64,000 bases of DNA. Origin: Neomelitea salexigens DSM 19753 (GTDB taxonomy: Bacteria > Pseudomonadota > Gammaproteobacteria > Pseudomonadales > Spongiibacteraceae). The position numbers were made by a program, and so were the translations under genes. The notes beneath the pieces were generated by a model. The model was not told the DNA's origin. It saw only the letters and a program-made list of their open reading frames with translations, and did no database searches. Location: contig NZ_AULP01000003.1 of assembly GCF_000422345.1 (NCBI RefSeq), positions 248,001 to 312,000 on the forward strand, read 5' to 3'. Position 1 is the stretch's first letter; the number at the start of each line of letters is the position of its first letter. Below, piece after piece: positions 53,119 to 62,169 of the stretch.

Positions 53119-55293
53119 ATGGGATATATTCGTTTAGAGAAAGACGCAGACGGCATCGTTGAATTGATCTTTGATCAGCCGGGTAAAACTGTAAATACCA
53201 TGGGCCTGGAATACGACGAGGCCATGCGCGCCGCCGTGGCAGAATTGCAGGGCATGGTCGAGGCTGGCGGCGTTACCGGTATTTATCTGCGCAGTGGCAA
53301 GCCCAACCAATTCTTTGCTGGTGGCGACATCAAAGAGATGTTGGAGATGGATCTGAATCCACCTGCCGATAAGAAAAAAGAAATGTACGACGGCATTATG
53401 GCGACCAAAGCGCCACTGCGTATCCTGGAAACCCTGGGTGTGCCCGTGGCGGTGGGCATGAATGGCCCGGCGCTGGGTGGCGGTTTTGAAATCGCCTTGG
53501 CGTGTCACTATCGCGTGGCCGTCAAAGGCATTCAGATGGGCTTGCCGGAGGCGATGATTGGTTTGATGCCTGGTGCCGGCGGTGTTGTGCGTATGACCTA
53601 CCTGCTGGGTATGCAGGAAGCCATTGGCCTGATTAGCCAGGGTCGACGTTTGAAGGCGGATAAAGCGTTGGAGAAGGGCTTGGTTAATGCCCTGGCCGAT
53701 GACGAAGCGGATATGCACGCCCAAGCCAAAGCGTGGATCAAGCAAAATGCCAACACTGAGGGCGGCGTTAAGCAACCCTGGGATAGCGAAGGCTACAAAA
53801 TGCCTGGTGGCGGCCCTGAAGAGGAAGCCAACCAGGGGCTGACCTTCTTTGGCCCCGCCAATGTTATGGTTCAGACCAAGAATTTGATGCCGGCACAAAA
53901 CGCCATCTTTGCCTGTGTGGTTGATTCTGCTCGTGTCGATTTCGATACCGCGCAAAAGATCGAAGGTCGCTATTTCCTCAGCCTGCTGCTGGATCAAACG
54001 GCCCGCAACATGATGACTGCCTTCTTCGTGCAAATGGAAGCGTTGAATCGCGGCGCCAGCCGCCCGCAGGGCCCTGAGAAATTCAGCTGCCAGAAGCTCG
54101 GCATTATTGGCGCCGGTCAAATGGGTGCGGGTATTGCGACAATGGCCGCTCAGAAAGGCATTGAAGTCGTACTCAAAGATATCAGCATGGAAAATGCTGA
54201 GCGCGGTAAGGCCTACGCCGAAGCCTACTTTGATAAAGGCATCAGCAAGGGTAAGGTGACCGAAGAGAAGAAAGCGGAGTACATGGCGCGCATTCTGCCC
54301 AGCGCTGACTACGCTGACTTGAAAGGCTGTGAGCTGGTGATTGAGGCGGTATTTGAAGACCGCAAGATCAAGGCAGCGGTAACGCAGGAAACTGAAGCGG
54401 CGCTGGATGCCAGTGCGGTGTTCGCCTCGAATACTTCAGCCTTGCCGATTACCGAGTTGGCGCAGGCGAGTAGCCGCGCTGAAAACTTCATTGGCATGCA
54501 CTTTTTCTCGCCCGCTGAAAAGATGCCGCTGGTTGAAATTATTCGCGGCGAAAAGACCAGTGACGAGACCTTGGCGAAAGCCTTTGACTTGGCCCAGCAG
54601 CTGGGCAAAACCCCCATTGTTGTAAACGACGCACCTGGCTTCTTCACCACTCGGGTTATCGGTAAAACGGTATCTCAAGGGGCTGAAATGCTGGAAGAGG
54701 GCGTTAATCCGGTACTTATCGAATCGGCGGCGCGCGACAATGGTTCACCTGTTGGACCGCTGGCGGCGATCGATGAAATCAGCCAGGAAACAGCGTACAA
54801 AAACGGCCAGCAAGCCAAAGCCGATGCAGAAGCGCAGGGCAAAGTGTGGGAAGACAATGCCGCGTCCCGCATTCTCGATCGCATGGTGAATGAGTTCGGG
54901 CGTCGCGGTAAAGTTCACGGCGGTGGCTACTACGAGTACCCCGAAGGTGGCAAAAAGCACATGTGGCCTGGCCTGAAGGAGGCGTATGCGCCAAATGGAT
55001 ACACCGATATGCCCTACGAAGACATCAAGGATCGCCTTGTCTTCAGCCAATGCCTGGAAGCCGTACGCGCGATGGAAGAAGGCGTGGTAACCAACGTGGG
55101 CGACGGCAACATCGGTTCCATTATGGGGATTGGCTTTCCCGCGCAAACGGGTGGTGTCTTCCAGGCGATTAATGCCTATGGTTTGAAGGCATTCGTGGCG
55201 CGCGCTAAAGAACTACAAGCACGCTACGGCGATGTGTTTGCGGTTCCTGCGCTGCTGGAGCAGCGTGCAGAAAGTGACGAGCTGTTCTTGTAG
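53119..55293 (+). CDS. Enoyl-CoA hydratase/3-hydroxyacyl-CoA dehydrogenase (FadB/FadJ type)
   Basis: A 724-residue bifunctional beta-oxidation enzyme. The N-terminal crotonase domain (about 1-300) has the oxyanion-hole segment AGGDIKEML and the catalytic glutamates near [15 protein letters not shown] and [15 protein letters not shown]. The dehydrogenase domain starts at about 320 with [21 protein letters not shown] (NAD loop) and contains [12 protein letters not shown] and [19 protein letters not shown], with two C-terminal HCDH repeats. The frame is open earlier, inside the thiolase gene, but the ATG at 53119 behind AAAGAGAGA matches the family. A terminator follows. Confidence 0.93.
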   Translation: MGYIRLEKDADGIVELIFDQPGKTVNTMGLEYDEAMRAAVAELQGMVEAGGVTGIYLRSGKPNQFFAGGDIKEMLEMDLNPPADKKKEMYDGIMATKAPLRILETLGVPVAVGMNGPALGGGFEIALACHYRVAVKGIQMGLPEAMIGLMPGAGGVVRMTYLLGMQEAIGLISQGRRLKADKALEKGLVNALADDEADMHAQAKAWIKQNANTEGGVKQPWDSEGYKMPGGGPEEEANQGLTFFGPANVMVQTKNLMPAQNAIFACVVDSARVDFDTAQKIEGRYFLSLLLDQTARNMMTAFFVQMEALNRGASRPQGPEKFSCQKLGIIGAGQMGAGIATMAAQKGIEVVLKDISMENAERGKAYAEAYFDKGISKGKVTEEKKAEYMARILPSADYADLKGCELVIEAVFEDRKIKAAVTQETEAALDASAVFASNTSALPITELAQASSRAENFIGMHFFSPAEKMPLVEIIRGEKTSDETLAKAFDLAQQLGKTPIVVNDAPGFFTTRVIGKTVSQGAEMLEEGVNPVLIESAARDNGSPVGPLAAIDEISQETAYKNGQQAKADAEAQGKVWEDNAASRILDRMVNEFGRRGKVHGGGYYEYPEGGKKHMWPGLKEAYAPNGYTDMPYEDIKDRLVFSQCLEAVRAMEEGVVTNVGDGNIGSIMGIGFPAQTGGVFQAINAYGLKAFVARAKELQARYGDVFAVPALLEQRAESDELFL

Positions 55294-55316
55294 GACGCTC
55301 GTATTTTATGAGTGTA

Positions 55317-55343
55317 AAAGGCCGGCCTATGCCGGCCTTTTTT
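55317..55343 (+). terminator. Intrinsic terminator (GGCCGGC hairpin) after the FadB-type gene
   Basis: AAAGGCCGGC at 55317-55326 pairs across CTAT with GCCGGCCTTT and more T residues. It reaches into the stop-codon region of the convergent reductase gene and, having A-runs on the left, likely terminates both directions. The stem matches that at 10413. Confidence 0.85.
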
Positions 55344-56295
55344 ATGCCCGCTGAGTAAAATCCAGAAAGGACTCGCAGAAGATGTGGGAGCGCGACGCGC
55401 CGCGCATAAAAAGGCGCCGCTGATAGTGCCGTACGAAATCAGTGCTGCCACTCAGGTAGCAGGCGGTGTCGGATAGCGCTCCTAACTCATCAAGCGCATC
55501 GTCCAGTTCAGAGGCGGCCCCGTCTGCCCAGCTGGCGCTTGCCGCGGTGATATCCGTCTGCTCGGCCAGCTTCTCTAACGTCGTGCAGTGGTAGGGTTGC
55601 TGTGTCGAGCGATAGGCGTGGATCAATGTAATGGGTGTGGCTGGGAGTTCTTGCAGGGCCTGTTGGGCCAGGGCGAGGAGCGGCGCTAGGCCGGTGCCAT
55701 TACCCAGCAATAAAATGCGCTTGGTTCGCGCGTCGCTGCGCAGGGTAAAGTCTCCGAGTGGGCCCTGCAGCTTGACCTCACTACCTAACTCGGCGCGGCA
55801 CAGAGCGTCGCTAACTTGCCCGCCTTCATAGCGGCGAAGTTGCAGCCTCAAGTTGCCATCGTCGGCGAGGTTGCTCGCGGAATAGCAGCGGTAATCGACG
55901 CCGTTTACTGACACACTGAAATACTGACCGGCCTGCCAGCGCAGTGGCGTGCGTAGGGTGAGTTCCCAAACACGCTCGCTCAGGGCACTTCGCGCGACAA
56001 TACTGGCAGAATGTTGGCTATCTTTTGGGGAAACACTACGAATTTCCAGGCCTTCTGAGGGCTGTAATTGGCAACTAAGCGCGATACCGTCGGCTAGCTC
56101 ATCAGGGCGCAGCCCCCGTTGGGCACCGTGAATTTGTTGCGCCGCCAGTGGCCCGTCTACTTTGACTCGGCAGCTTTGGCAAGCACCGGCTTGGCAGCCG
56201 TGGGGGATCTGCTGGCGGTGACGCAGTAAACATTGCAGCACTGTCTCTGTTGGCAGGTAGTCCAGGGTTTGATCATTGAAGCGAATGCTGGGCAT
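55342..56295 (-). CDS. 2Fe-2S ferredoxin/FAD/NAD(P) oxidoreductase (phenol hydroxylase reductase type)
   Basis: A 317-residue electron-transfer protein. The plant-type ferredoxin domain at 1-90 binds a [2Fe-2S] cluster through C34, C39, C42 and C75 (HGCQAGACQSCRV and ALSCQ). The FAD domain has YRCYSASN (RxYS) and the NAD domain GNGTGLAPLLALAQQA. This order suits reductases that serve Rieske or diiron oxygenases, or CDP-glucoseen-type reductases. No oxygenase is next to it; the nearest damaged Rieske gene is 41 kb away, and a partnership is speculation. It converges on the FadB-type gene. Confidence 0.87.
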   Translation of the reverse strand: MPSIRFNDQTLDYLPTETVLQCLLRHRQQIPHGCQAGACQSCRVKVDGPLAAQQIHGAQRGLRPDELADGIALSCQLQPSEGLEIRSVSPKDSQHSASIVARSALSERVWELTLRTPLRWQAGQYFSVSVNGVDYRCYSASNLADDGNLRLQLRRYEGGQVSDALCRAELGSEVKLQGPLGDFTLRSDARTKRILLLGNGTGLAPLLALAQQALQELPATPITLIHAYRSTQQPYHCTTLEKLAEQTDITAASASWADGAASELDDALDELGALSDTACYLSGSTDFVRHYQRRLFMRGASRSHIFCESFLDFTQRA

Positions 56296-56413
56296 AGTGA
56301 GTTGTCTGCTGCGAGATAACCCGGAAATGGTACTTTGCCTGGCGTGGGCTGTCAGCGACTTTTTAACGGACGAATAGCCGTGCGTAGCGCAATGGAGCGG
56401 AGGGAGAAATACG

Positions 56414-57094
56414 GTGGCTGACAGCGAGAAGCAGATAGTAGAGAGCTGGCAAAGGAATGCGGGGCCTTGGGTTGCCGCGCTTGATCAACAGGCAATCGCC
56501 AGCCGGGTGGCGGTAACAAATGGGGCAATTGTTAACGCTGTGCTGAGCCATCATCCGCAACGCGTTCTGGATGTGGGTTGCGGAGAGGGCTGGCTAATGC
56601 GCGAGCTTGCTGGGCACGGCGTTGACGTTGCCGGTTTTGATGCCGTCGCCGAATTGGTGGCGGAGGCAATAGCGCGAGGCAGTAAGAATTGCCAGTGCAT
56701 TGCCTATGAGGCGCTAGATACGGTGGCATGGCCGCGAACATTCGATTTGGCGGTGTGCAACTTTTCTCTGCTGGGTGAATCAGTCGAGCAGCCCTTGAGG
56801 TCGCTCAAGCGGGCCTTGTCGGCTAGTGGCCATTTATTGGTGCAAACCTTGCACCCTTGTTTTATTACACGCGGCGAGAGTTACTGCTCAAGGTGGTTAA
56901 CGGGCAGCTGGGAGGGCTTGCCTGACCACCTTCATCAACAATTTAAGGATGCGCCGCCGTGGTATTTTCGCACGCTCAGTGACTGGTCTTTAGTATTTCA
57001 ACGGGCGGGCTATAGCATCGCGAACGTTGAGGAGCCAAACGCGGGCAAGGGGGCGATGCCGTTATCCATTCTATTCCATTTGCGCCCCGTGTAA
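56414..57094 (+). CDS. Class I SAM-dependent methyltransferase
   Basis: A 226-residue methyltransferase. Motif I is RVLDVGCGEGWLMRELAGHGVDVAG, motif II region is FDLAVCNFSLLGE, and the substrate half includes HLLVQTLHPCFITRGESYCSRW. The layout resembles UbiG/BioC-like small-molecule methyltransferases; the substrate is not evident. The start is a GTG with GGGAG seven bases upstream. It lies alone between the divergent reductase and the TM2 gene. Confidence 0.82.
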   Translation: MADSEKQIVESWQRNAGPWVAALDQQAIASRVAVTNGAIVNAVLSHHPQRVLDVGCGEGWLMRELAGHGVDVAGFDAVAELVAEAIARGSKNCQCIAYEALDTVAWPRTFDLAVCNFSLLGESVEQPLRSLKRALSASGHLLVQTLHPCFITRGESYCSRWLTGSWEGLPDHLHQQFKDAPPWYFRTLSDWSLVFQRAGYSIANVEEPNAGKGAMPLSILFHLRPV

Positions 57095-57131
57095 GGTGGC
57101 GTAACGATAGCTTTGAACATTAGGAGGGAAA

Positions 57132-57551
57132 GTGTCTACCAAGTTGTCTGCACCCGGCAGTGATACTCATAATATCGTTATTGCCTACGTATTGTGGCTA
57201 TTCGGCTTCATGGGGGCTCACCGTTTCTATTTGGGACGGCCGATAAGCGGAACACTGTATTTTTTTACCCTGGGCTTGTTTTTTATCGGCTGGATTATCG
57301 ACTTAGTGTTGATTCCCGCCATGGAACGCTCTGCCGATCGACGCTATCAATCAGGCACCGCCAGCTATTCCGTCGCATGGATATTGCTAACCTTTCTGGG
57401 TATTTTCGGTTTGCACCGTTTCTACCTCGGTAAATGGCTGACTGGGATTGTGTATTTACTAACGGGCGGCGTGTTTCTGCTGGGCGTTATATATGATTAC
57501 TGGACGCTCAACGAACAAATCAGCGAGCGCAATACACGCCTTTTTTACTAA
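57132..57551 (+). CDS. Protein with two TM2 domains
   Basis: A 139-residue membrane protein made of two TM2 repeats. The first has GAHRFYLGRPISGTLYFFTLG and the second GLHRFYLGKWLTGIVYLLTGG, each a helix-turn-helix with the H-R-F-Y-L-G loop. Most TM2 proteins carry one copy. The starting GTG has a strong TAGGAGGG site nine bases upstream. Its role is unknown. It converges on bcsG with 30 bases between and is not obviously part of the cellulose locus. Confidence 0.85.
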   Translation: MSTKLSAPGSDTHNIVIAYVLWLFGFMGAHRFYLGRPISGTLYFFTLGLFFIGWIIDLVLIPAMERSADRRYQSGTASYSVAWILLTFLGIFGLHRFYLGKWLTGIVYLLTGGVFLLGVIYDYWTLNEQISERNTRLFY

Positions 57552-57580
57552 TGGGAATGGGGCTTTGGTAAAACGATAAA

Positions 57581-59197
57581 TTAGTAGCGTGTCCAGCTGC
57601 TGCCATCGAGTGACAGATAGCTCTCGCCGTCGATACTGAGCATTGTGCTGCCATCATTCTGAGATACGGGCTCGGTGCGGGGAAGGGTGCTCAGCCAGTC
57701 ACTGGTGCTAAATTGCTTACTGGCAAAAATATCGGCAGCCATAAAGTCGGCCAGCAGTTGGCCAATAGCTTGATAGCTGCTGGGCTGAGTAATACGCGCA
57801 GCTGGGCCCTGACGCTCCAGGTTTGGGCCAATGAGCTTGATGGCAACCGGCACTTTTGTAATCGCCGGTGTGGGAATTTCACGCATTCCCGGAATTTGCA
57901 TGGCGTCGCCGCGCAGCCCCGCGCCGTGCTCGGGGACTAGCACTACAACAACATTGCGGCCGCTCTGCTGAAGGCGGTCTAAGAAGCGTGAAATATCGCC
58001 AAATAAGCGATCCATTCGGCGCTTATAACTTTGTGCGCCGCGCAGATTTTCCCGACTGTCCAGTAGGCGGTTGCCATCGTGCAAACTGGTGGTGTTGTAC
58101 AGCGCCACTGTCGAGGGTGACGGCGATTGTAGCCGCTGTTGCCACCAGTTCTCCAACACCGCGAGGTCGCTGTATATCGGCGAGCCGTCAAAGGCCTTCT
58201 GTGCTTGGGGGATGCCCGCAAGGGGAAACAGTTCAGCGTCGACGTGGCCAAGTTGGCGTGTGCTCTCGAGAAAATTGTCGAAGTGACCATCGTGATTCAT
58301 GAGCAGGGCATGGTCGTAACCCTGCTGCTTCAATTGGGTCATTAGCAGGCACTGGTCGCTGGTCTCTTCATAGAGTCCAGAGTGAGATAGCTGCCCACAA
58401 CTCGCTCTGCTGAGCCTGAGAACAGCCGGGCCGCTGTAACTGGTGGCCGAGTTAAATTGTTCAAAGACAAAGTCAAAGCGCTGCAATAGCGGGTGCTGTC
58501 GCTGCTCAACGACATCAAGGTCGTCCCAAGAGAGGGAGCAAACGCTGAGGAAAATAACGTCGAAGGCCTGGCGTTCTTGCGCGAGAGGCGGGAAGCGAAC
58601 CTGGCGTCGAGCTTCTCGGCTGAAGAAACTGCTGAGGTAATTATTTAGTGCCTCGTCGTCCTGCGTCGAGACACTCGCCTGCGCCTCATGTTTGCTGTGT
58701 CCGTCTAGTGAAAGGCGGGCGATGGGGGCAGTCGGCTGTGGGCTCAGGCTGTGAAGGCTTGCCGCGAAAAGTGCTAATAGCACGAATGATGTTAAACGAA
58801 AGTAGCGGTTGGCTATGATGTAAACGGCAATACCCACAACGGCGATTAGGGGATTCATATCAGGCACAAAACGCCAGGCTAGTTCGACGAGATAATCCGA
58901 CTCAAAGTGAGAGAGTTGTTCGAGTTGAGAGAATAATCGCTCTAAAGGAGGTAGGTTAGAGTCGAGATGGAGCAGCCAAAGCGCCAATATCACCGCGGCG
59001 ACTTGGCGAGCCAGGCGAAGCGCTGGAAGGGAAATTGGCAGCAATAGAAAAATTACGAAGGCGGCATTTTCAAGTACGTGAAACTGCATTTTCCCCTGGA
59101 AGTAAAGCACCAGTTTGATTAAAAAATAGGCGTTCCATATCGCCAATTCGGGTAGCACAAGTTCCCGGGATTGCAGCGTGCGGGCCTTACCGTTCAT
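57581..59197 (-). CDS. bcsG: Cellulose phosphoethanolamine transferase BcsG
   Basis: A 538-residue inner membrane enzyme that attaches phosphoethanolamine to cellulose. Four or five membrane helices (about 12-150) precede a periplasmic alkaline-phosphatase-fold domain. The nucleophile is S255 in FNSATSYSGPAVL, matching the established E. coli Ser278; C220 in SVCSLSWDD lies 35 residues before it, exactly as C243 in E. coli, and E423-H424 in VPEHGAGLRGD are metal or catalytic positions. It overlaps bcsF by ATGA and ends the bcsE-F-G operon. Confidence 0.92.
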   Translation of the reverse strand: MNGKARTLQSRELVLPELAIWNAYFLIKLVLYFQGKMQFHVLENAAFVIFLLLPISLPALRLARQVAAVILALWLLHLDSNLPPLERLFSQLEQLSHFESDYLVELAWRFVPDMNPLIAVVGIAVYIIANRYFRLTSFVLLALFAASLHSLSPQPTAPIARLSLDGHSKHEAQASVSTQDDEALNNYLSSFFSREARRQVRFPPLAQERQAFDVIFLSVCSLSWDDLDVVEQRQHPLLQRFDFVFEQFNSATSYSGPAVLRLSRASCGQLSHSGLYEETSDQCLLMTQLKQQGYDHALLMNHDGHFDNFLESTRQLGHVDAELFPLAGIPQAQKAFDGSPIYSDLAVLENWWQQRLQSPSPSTVALYNTTSLHDGNRLLDSRENLRGAQSYKRRMDRLFGDISRFLDRLQQSGRNVVVVLVPEHGAGLRGDAMQIPGMREIPTPAITKVPVAIKLIGPNLERQGPAARITQPSSYQAIGQLLADFMAADIFASKQFSTSDWLSTLPRTEPVSQNDGSTMLSIDGESYLSLDGSSWTRY

Positions 59198-59391
59198 TTA
59201 CTAGCGTCGTCCTTTTCTAAAGGGCCTTTTGCCGTTGGCACTGTCGGCTGATAGCGACGCAGGTGACGCGGCTCCAGGTGGCGGTGCATAAAGTGACGAA
59301 GGCCGGAAAGTGCCTCGCGAAGAAAATAGCCCAGCAACAGCCCTACCACTAAGCTACAGGTTAATGTGAGCATGAAGTCGTGGATATTCAT
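59194..59391 (-). CDS. bcsF: Cellulose biosynthesis protein BcsF
   Basis: A 65-residue single-pass membrane protein (E. coli BcsF is 63). A hydrophobic helix at about 8-26 (LTLTCSLVVGLLLGYFLREAL) is followed by a basic tail rich in H, R and P. BcsF recruits BcsE to the membrane and with BcsG forms part of the inner membrane complex. The gene starts six bases after bcsE and overlaps bcsG. Confidence 0.85.
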   Translation of the reverse strand: MNIHDFMLTLTCSLVVGLLLGYFLREALSGLRHFMHRHLEPRHLRRYQPTVPTAKGPLEKDDASK

Positions 59392-59397
59392 GGCCAG

Positions 59398-60978
59398 TTA
59401 CTCACCTTTGCTCTGCGTAGTTGTGATGTCCAGCCGGCGGCGTTTTGCAAAAGTCAGTGCGCGATCCCACTTGCTAGAGGGGGCGAGTGGCCGCCGCTGT
59501 GGTTGTCGATCTAGAAGTTTGCGTGCTCGCTGAGCATTTATGAATGGCGAGGCTAGCAAGAGCTTGTCCAGTAATTCATCAATATCGTCGGCATCACAGT
59601 GAAGTAAGCGGCTTGCAAATAGGTCGTTAACGGGTAGGTCTAAACTGTTCCGTAGTGCGGTTTCTGCATCTCGTAAAGAGCAGGCGTAGAGGAAGAAGTA
59701 GACTTTACCATTGACTACGGTAAGTAGGTCACCCTCGCGCCTGAGGCGGCATAATCCAAGAATTTGTTCTATGCTGATACCCGGCAGGGGCATGAGTTCA
59801 ACAATCAGGTGTTGAAGCTCACTGAACAGATTGTTGTCAAAAGCCCGCCTCGCGTAGCGGGAGAAAGTCGCTGGCTCAGTGTAGCCGTACTCACTGGAGT
59901 ATGGCCGCGTCTCGATGAGCTTGCTCAGGCTGGGAGGCAGACTGCGTTTAAATACATGACCTTGAATAGCCGAGACCAAACTGTGTACGGCTGTTGTGTC
60001 GACGCCGTGCGGAATGATGAGGCTACAGCCTGCTCTCAGCAGGTAAGCCTCGTCAGCGGCGCGCAGGCAGCGCGATGATTCGCGGACAAGAATTTTGAGG
60101 TCGTCGCCAGCGCTAGCGCGCAGCTGATAAATCATCAGTGCCAGTGTTTCGATATCTTCGGCCTGCTGGCAGTCGAAGATGACGGTTGCGGCAACGGCGT
60201 CGTCCAGACTCTCGAATAGAGCAGTGTTATCGGTTTGTTCGGCAATCACGTTGGCACTTTGATAAAGCTCTTCTTTAAGGTGCTGAACCGTGTAGATGGT
60301 GTCGACGTCGCTATTTTGGATCGCGCTGCTAGGCGGAGCTTGCGACACGTGTTCGAAATGCTTGATCGCGCGATGGTTATCCAGCGTTAACAAAAACTCC
60401 TGCTGGGCAAGCATGCCTTTGGGGCTAAGCCAGTGGTCGATGAGCAGCGAATAGCGGCTTTTTGAGATACGGGTTTGTATTGCGATCCCGGATAAGGTTT
60501 TGCTGTGACGATTTAATAGTGGTCGAAGCGTTTCACATGGGCCGTAGACAAGAAACATAATGCGATACTGACCGCGTCGACAGAATCGGCGCCATGCGCC
60601 TAAGTCTTGTTGAAGCTTGGTGGGGGAGGAGTGATCAAAGCTGTTCTCACTGAGAATCACGCAAAGGCCACTTCGGCGGGGTAGCGAAAGTCGCTCGGTG
60701 TCTCGCAATATCCGCTTGAGGTTCAGGTTTTTTGAACTGTGGTTGAAGAAGCAGCCCAAAGCTCGAGAATGGCATAGCGCTGACAGTGTTTGTTGGTCTG
60801 GTTCATCCAGTTTTTCAAAGACGCTTTTCTGCCTTTCTTGAAAGACGAAACTTTGGTGACTAGATGAAAGTAGCGAAAGGCTGGCAATAAAATCGGTAAA
60901 CGAGTGACCGAGCAAGCAGAACAGGCCGTCTTGTTTCAGGGTGTCTTCAAAGCTGTCTTTTATCGCCTGAATGCTCAT
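59398..60978 (-). CDS. bcsE: c-di-GMP-binding cellulose regulator BcsE
   Basis: A 526-residue cytoplasmic protein (E. coli 523). It has the three-domain layout of BcsE: an N-terminal ATPase-like region, a receiver-like middle (about 220-340) and a C-terminal GIL/GGDEF-like domain. The c-di-GMP I-site motif RxxGD is R413-R414-E415-G416-D417, which corresponds to E. coli R415-A-T-G-D419. It enhances cellulose synthesis and couples BcsQ/R to BcsA. It begins the minus-strand operon and diverges from bcsR with 199 bases between. Confidence 0.9.
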   Translation of the reverse strand: MSIQAIKDSFEDTLKQDGLFCLLGHSFTDFIASLSLLSSSHQSFVFQERQKSVFEKLDEPDQQTLSALCHSRALGCFFNHSSKNLNLKRILRDTERLSLPRRSGLCVILSENSFDHSSPTKLQQDLGAWRRFCRRGQYRIMFLVYGPCETLRPLLNRHSKTLSGIAIQTRISKSRYSLLIDHWLSPKGMLAQQEFLLTLDNHRAIKHFEHVSQAPPSSAIQNSDVDTIYTVQHLKEELYQSANVIAEQTDNTALFESLDDAVAATVIFDCQQAEDIETLALMIYQLRASAGDDLKILVRESSRCLRAADEAYLLRAGCSLIIPHGVDTTAVHSLVSAIQGHVFKRSLPPSLSKLIETRPYSSEYGYTEPATFSRYARRAFDNNLFSELQHLIVELMPLPGISIEQILGLCRLRREGDLLTVVNGKVYFFLYACSLRDAETALRNSLDLPVNDLFASRLLHCDADDIDELLDKLLLASPFINAQRARKLLDRQPQRRPLAPSSKWDRALTFAKRRRLDITTTQSKGE

Positions 60979-61081
60979 TCGCTATGATGTCTCGTGTCGT
61001 TCGGGACTTGCTATGCGTTGATTGCACTATAGCGCAGGGCGCGTCAGAATGGCTAGGAATCGCGGCTAAGCCTCATAAAAA

Positions 61082-61097
61082 ACCTATATATGTAGGT
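61082..61097. promoter_or_regulatory. Inverted repeat ACCTA-N6-TAGGT in the bcsE/bcsR divergent promoter
   Basis: ACCTA at 61082-61086 and TAGGT at 61093-61097 flank TATATG. It is the only clear symmetric site in the 199 bases between bcsE and bcsR. It might be an operator, or TATATG may serve as a -10 element for bcsR. No FleQ consensus is visible. Confidence 0.3.
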
Positions 61098-61177
61098 GTG
61101 ATTGCCGATGGTGGTCGTTAGCCGCGTTGGCTAAATTTGAGATACGATGTATGGATTTTCAGCCCAAGGAAAAAACA

Positions 61178-61387
61178 ATGGAGCTGCAGGAGCGCGCGCG
61201 GGAATCTCAGCGAATAGCGAAGGCCCATACTGAGCCTTTGAGCCGCGATGTTCGTTCGGTGATGCGTTCGTTAGGCGTAGGCGTCGCTTTTTCGTACAAA
61301 GAGAACTTTAGGGTGAGCGAGCGTTCGCGGTTGATGGCTCGTTGGCCACTGCTGCGAGCACTTAATAATAGCGATAGTGAGAGCTAA
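61178..61387 (+). CDS. bcsR: Cellulose biosynthesis protein BcsR
   Basis: A 69-residue protein (E. coli BcsR is 62). The C-terminal SERSRLMARWPLLRALN aligns with E. coli SQREQLAAALKRWPLLAEF, including the diagnostic RWPLL, and the DVRSVMRSLGVGVAF stretch fits the preceding helix; the N-terminus is a separate basic segment. BcsR pairs with BcsQ to bind c-di-GMP and stabilise the synthase. The start at 61178 has AAGGA seven bases upstream; open codons run earlier. bcsQ begins 38 bases after its stop. Confidence 0.75.
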   Translation: MELQERARESQRIAKAHTEPLSRDVRSVMRSLGVGVAFSYKENFRVSERSRLMARWPLLRALNNSDSES

Positions 61388-61425
61388 ACCGTGTCTGAAG
61401 CAGATGTCATGGGAAGCGCAGTGTC

Positions 61426-62169
61426 ATGTTGACAATTACGGTTAGCGGTATGCATGGCGGTGTTGGCGCTACGGCCATAGTGGCCAACTTATCTGCTGCG
61501 TTGCAGCAGCAGGGACTGCGCTGTTTGTGCATTGATGCAAATGCCGACAATATGCTGCGCTTGGCTTTGGCAGTGAACCCGGAAGAAACCTTGGGCTGGG
61601 CAAAATCAAGCCTGACCCACAGTGCATGGCAAGATGCGACGCTACAACATGAGGATGGACGGTGGGTGCTGCCCTTCGGTGAGCTAAACGTTGATGAACT
61701 GGCGCGCTTTATACCAACCTGGGCCTCCAGCGAGTCACCGTTGCATGATATATTTTACGAGCTACAGTCTTTGCCCCTGGACTGCGTAGTGATTGACGGG
61801 CCACGCTCGCGATTGCTGCCACATTATTCCCTTCCCAGTGTCGATCTAACTTTGTACGTCGCGGCGCCGGATGCGGCGAGCTATGCCTTGTTAAAACAAG
61901 ACGCCAAAAACTGGCAGTCGCCGAACTCTCGTATTCTCATTAATCGTTTACAGCCTGCTCAAGAGCTGGCCAGCGCCATTGCGAGCTTTATTGCCGATGA
62001 TTTTGAAGAGCGAATGGTGCCCTGTGTAGTGCACGAGGACTTGATTGTCGCGGAGGCTCAGGCTGAATTGTCATCGGTGATCGGATGCGCGCCGGACAGC
62101 CAAGCCGCCCAAGACTTTCAAAGCCTTGCGCTTTGGTGTCAAAGCGAACTCCAGAGCAGGGAAAAATGA
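61426..62169 (+). CDS. bcsQ: Cellulose biosynthesis protein BcsQ (MinD-type ATPase)
   Basis: A 247-residue MinD/ParA-type ATPase essential for cellulose secretion in E. coli. The P-loop GMHGGVGATAIVANL lacks the signature lysine of deviant Walker A (KGGxGK), having H and A, whereas E. coli BcsQ has R and T there. Later motifs include CLCIDANADNMLRLAL and DCVVIDGPRSR. The C-terminus lacks a clear membrane-targeting helix. Its end overlaps bcsA by ATGA. Confidence 0.88.
   Translation: MLTITVSGMHGGVGATAIVANLSAALQQQGLRCLCIDANADNMLRLALAVNPEETLGWAKSSLTHSAWQDATLQHEDGRWVLPFGELNVDELARFIPTWASSESPLHDIFYELQSLPLDCVVIDGPRSRLLPHYSLPSVDLTLYVAAPDAASYALLKQDAKNWQSPNSRILINRLQPAQELASAIASFIADDFEERMVPCVVHEDLIVAEAQAELSSVIGCAPDSQAAQDFQSLALWCQSELQSREK

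Noticed and set aside
53134-54120. 328-codon open frame opposite the FadB-type gene
   Set aside because: His/Gln-rich translation typical of the complement of a GC-rich dehydrogenase gene; no start signal.
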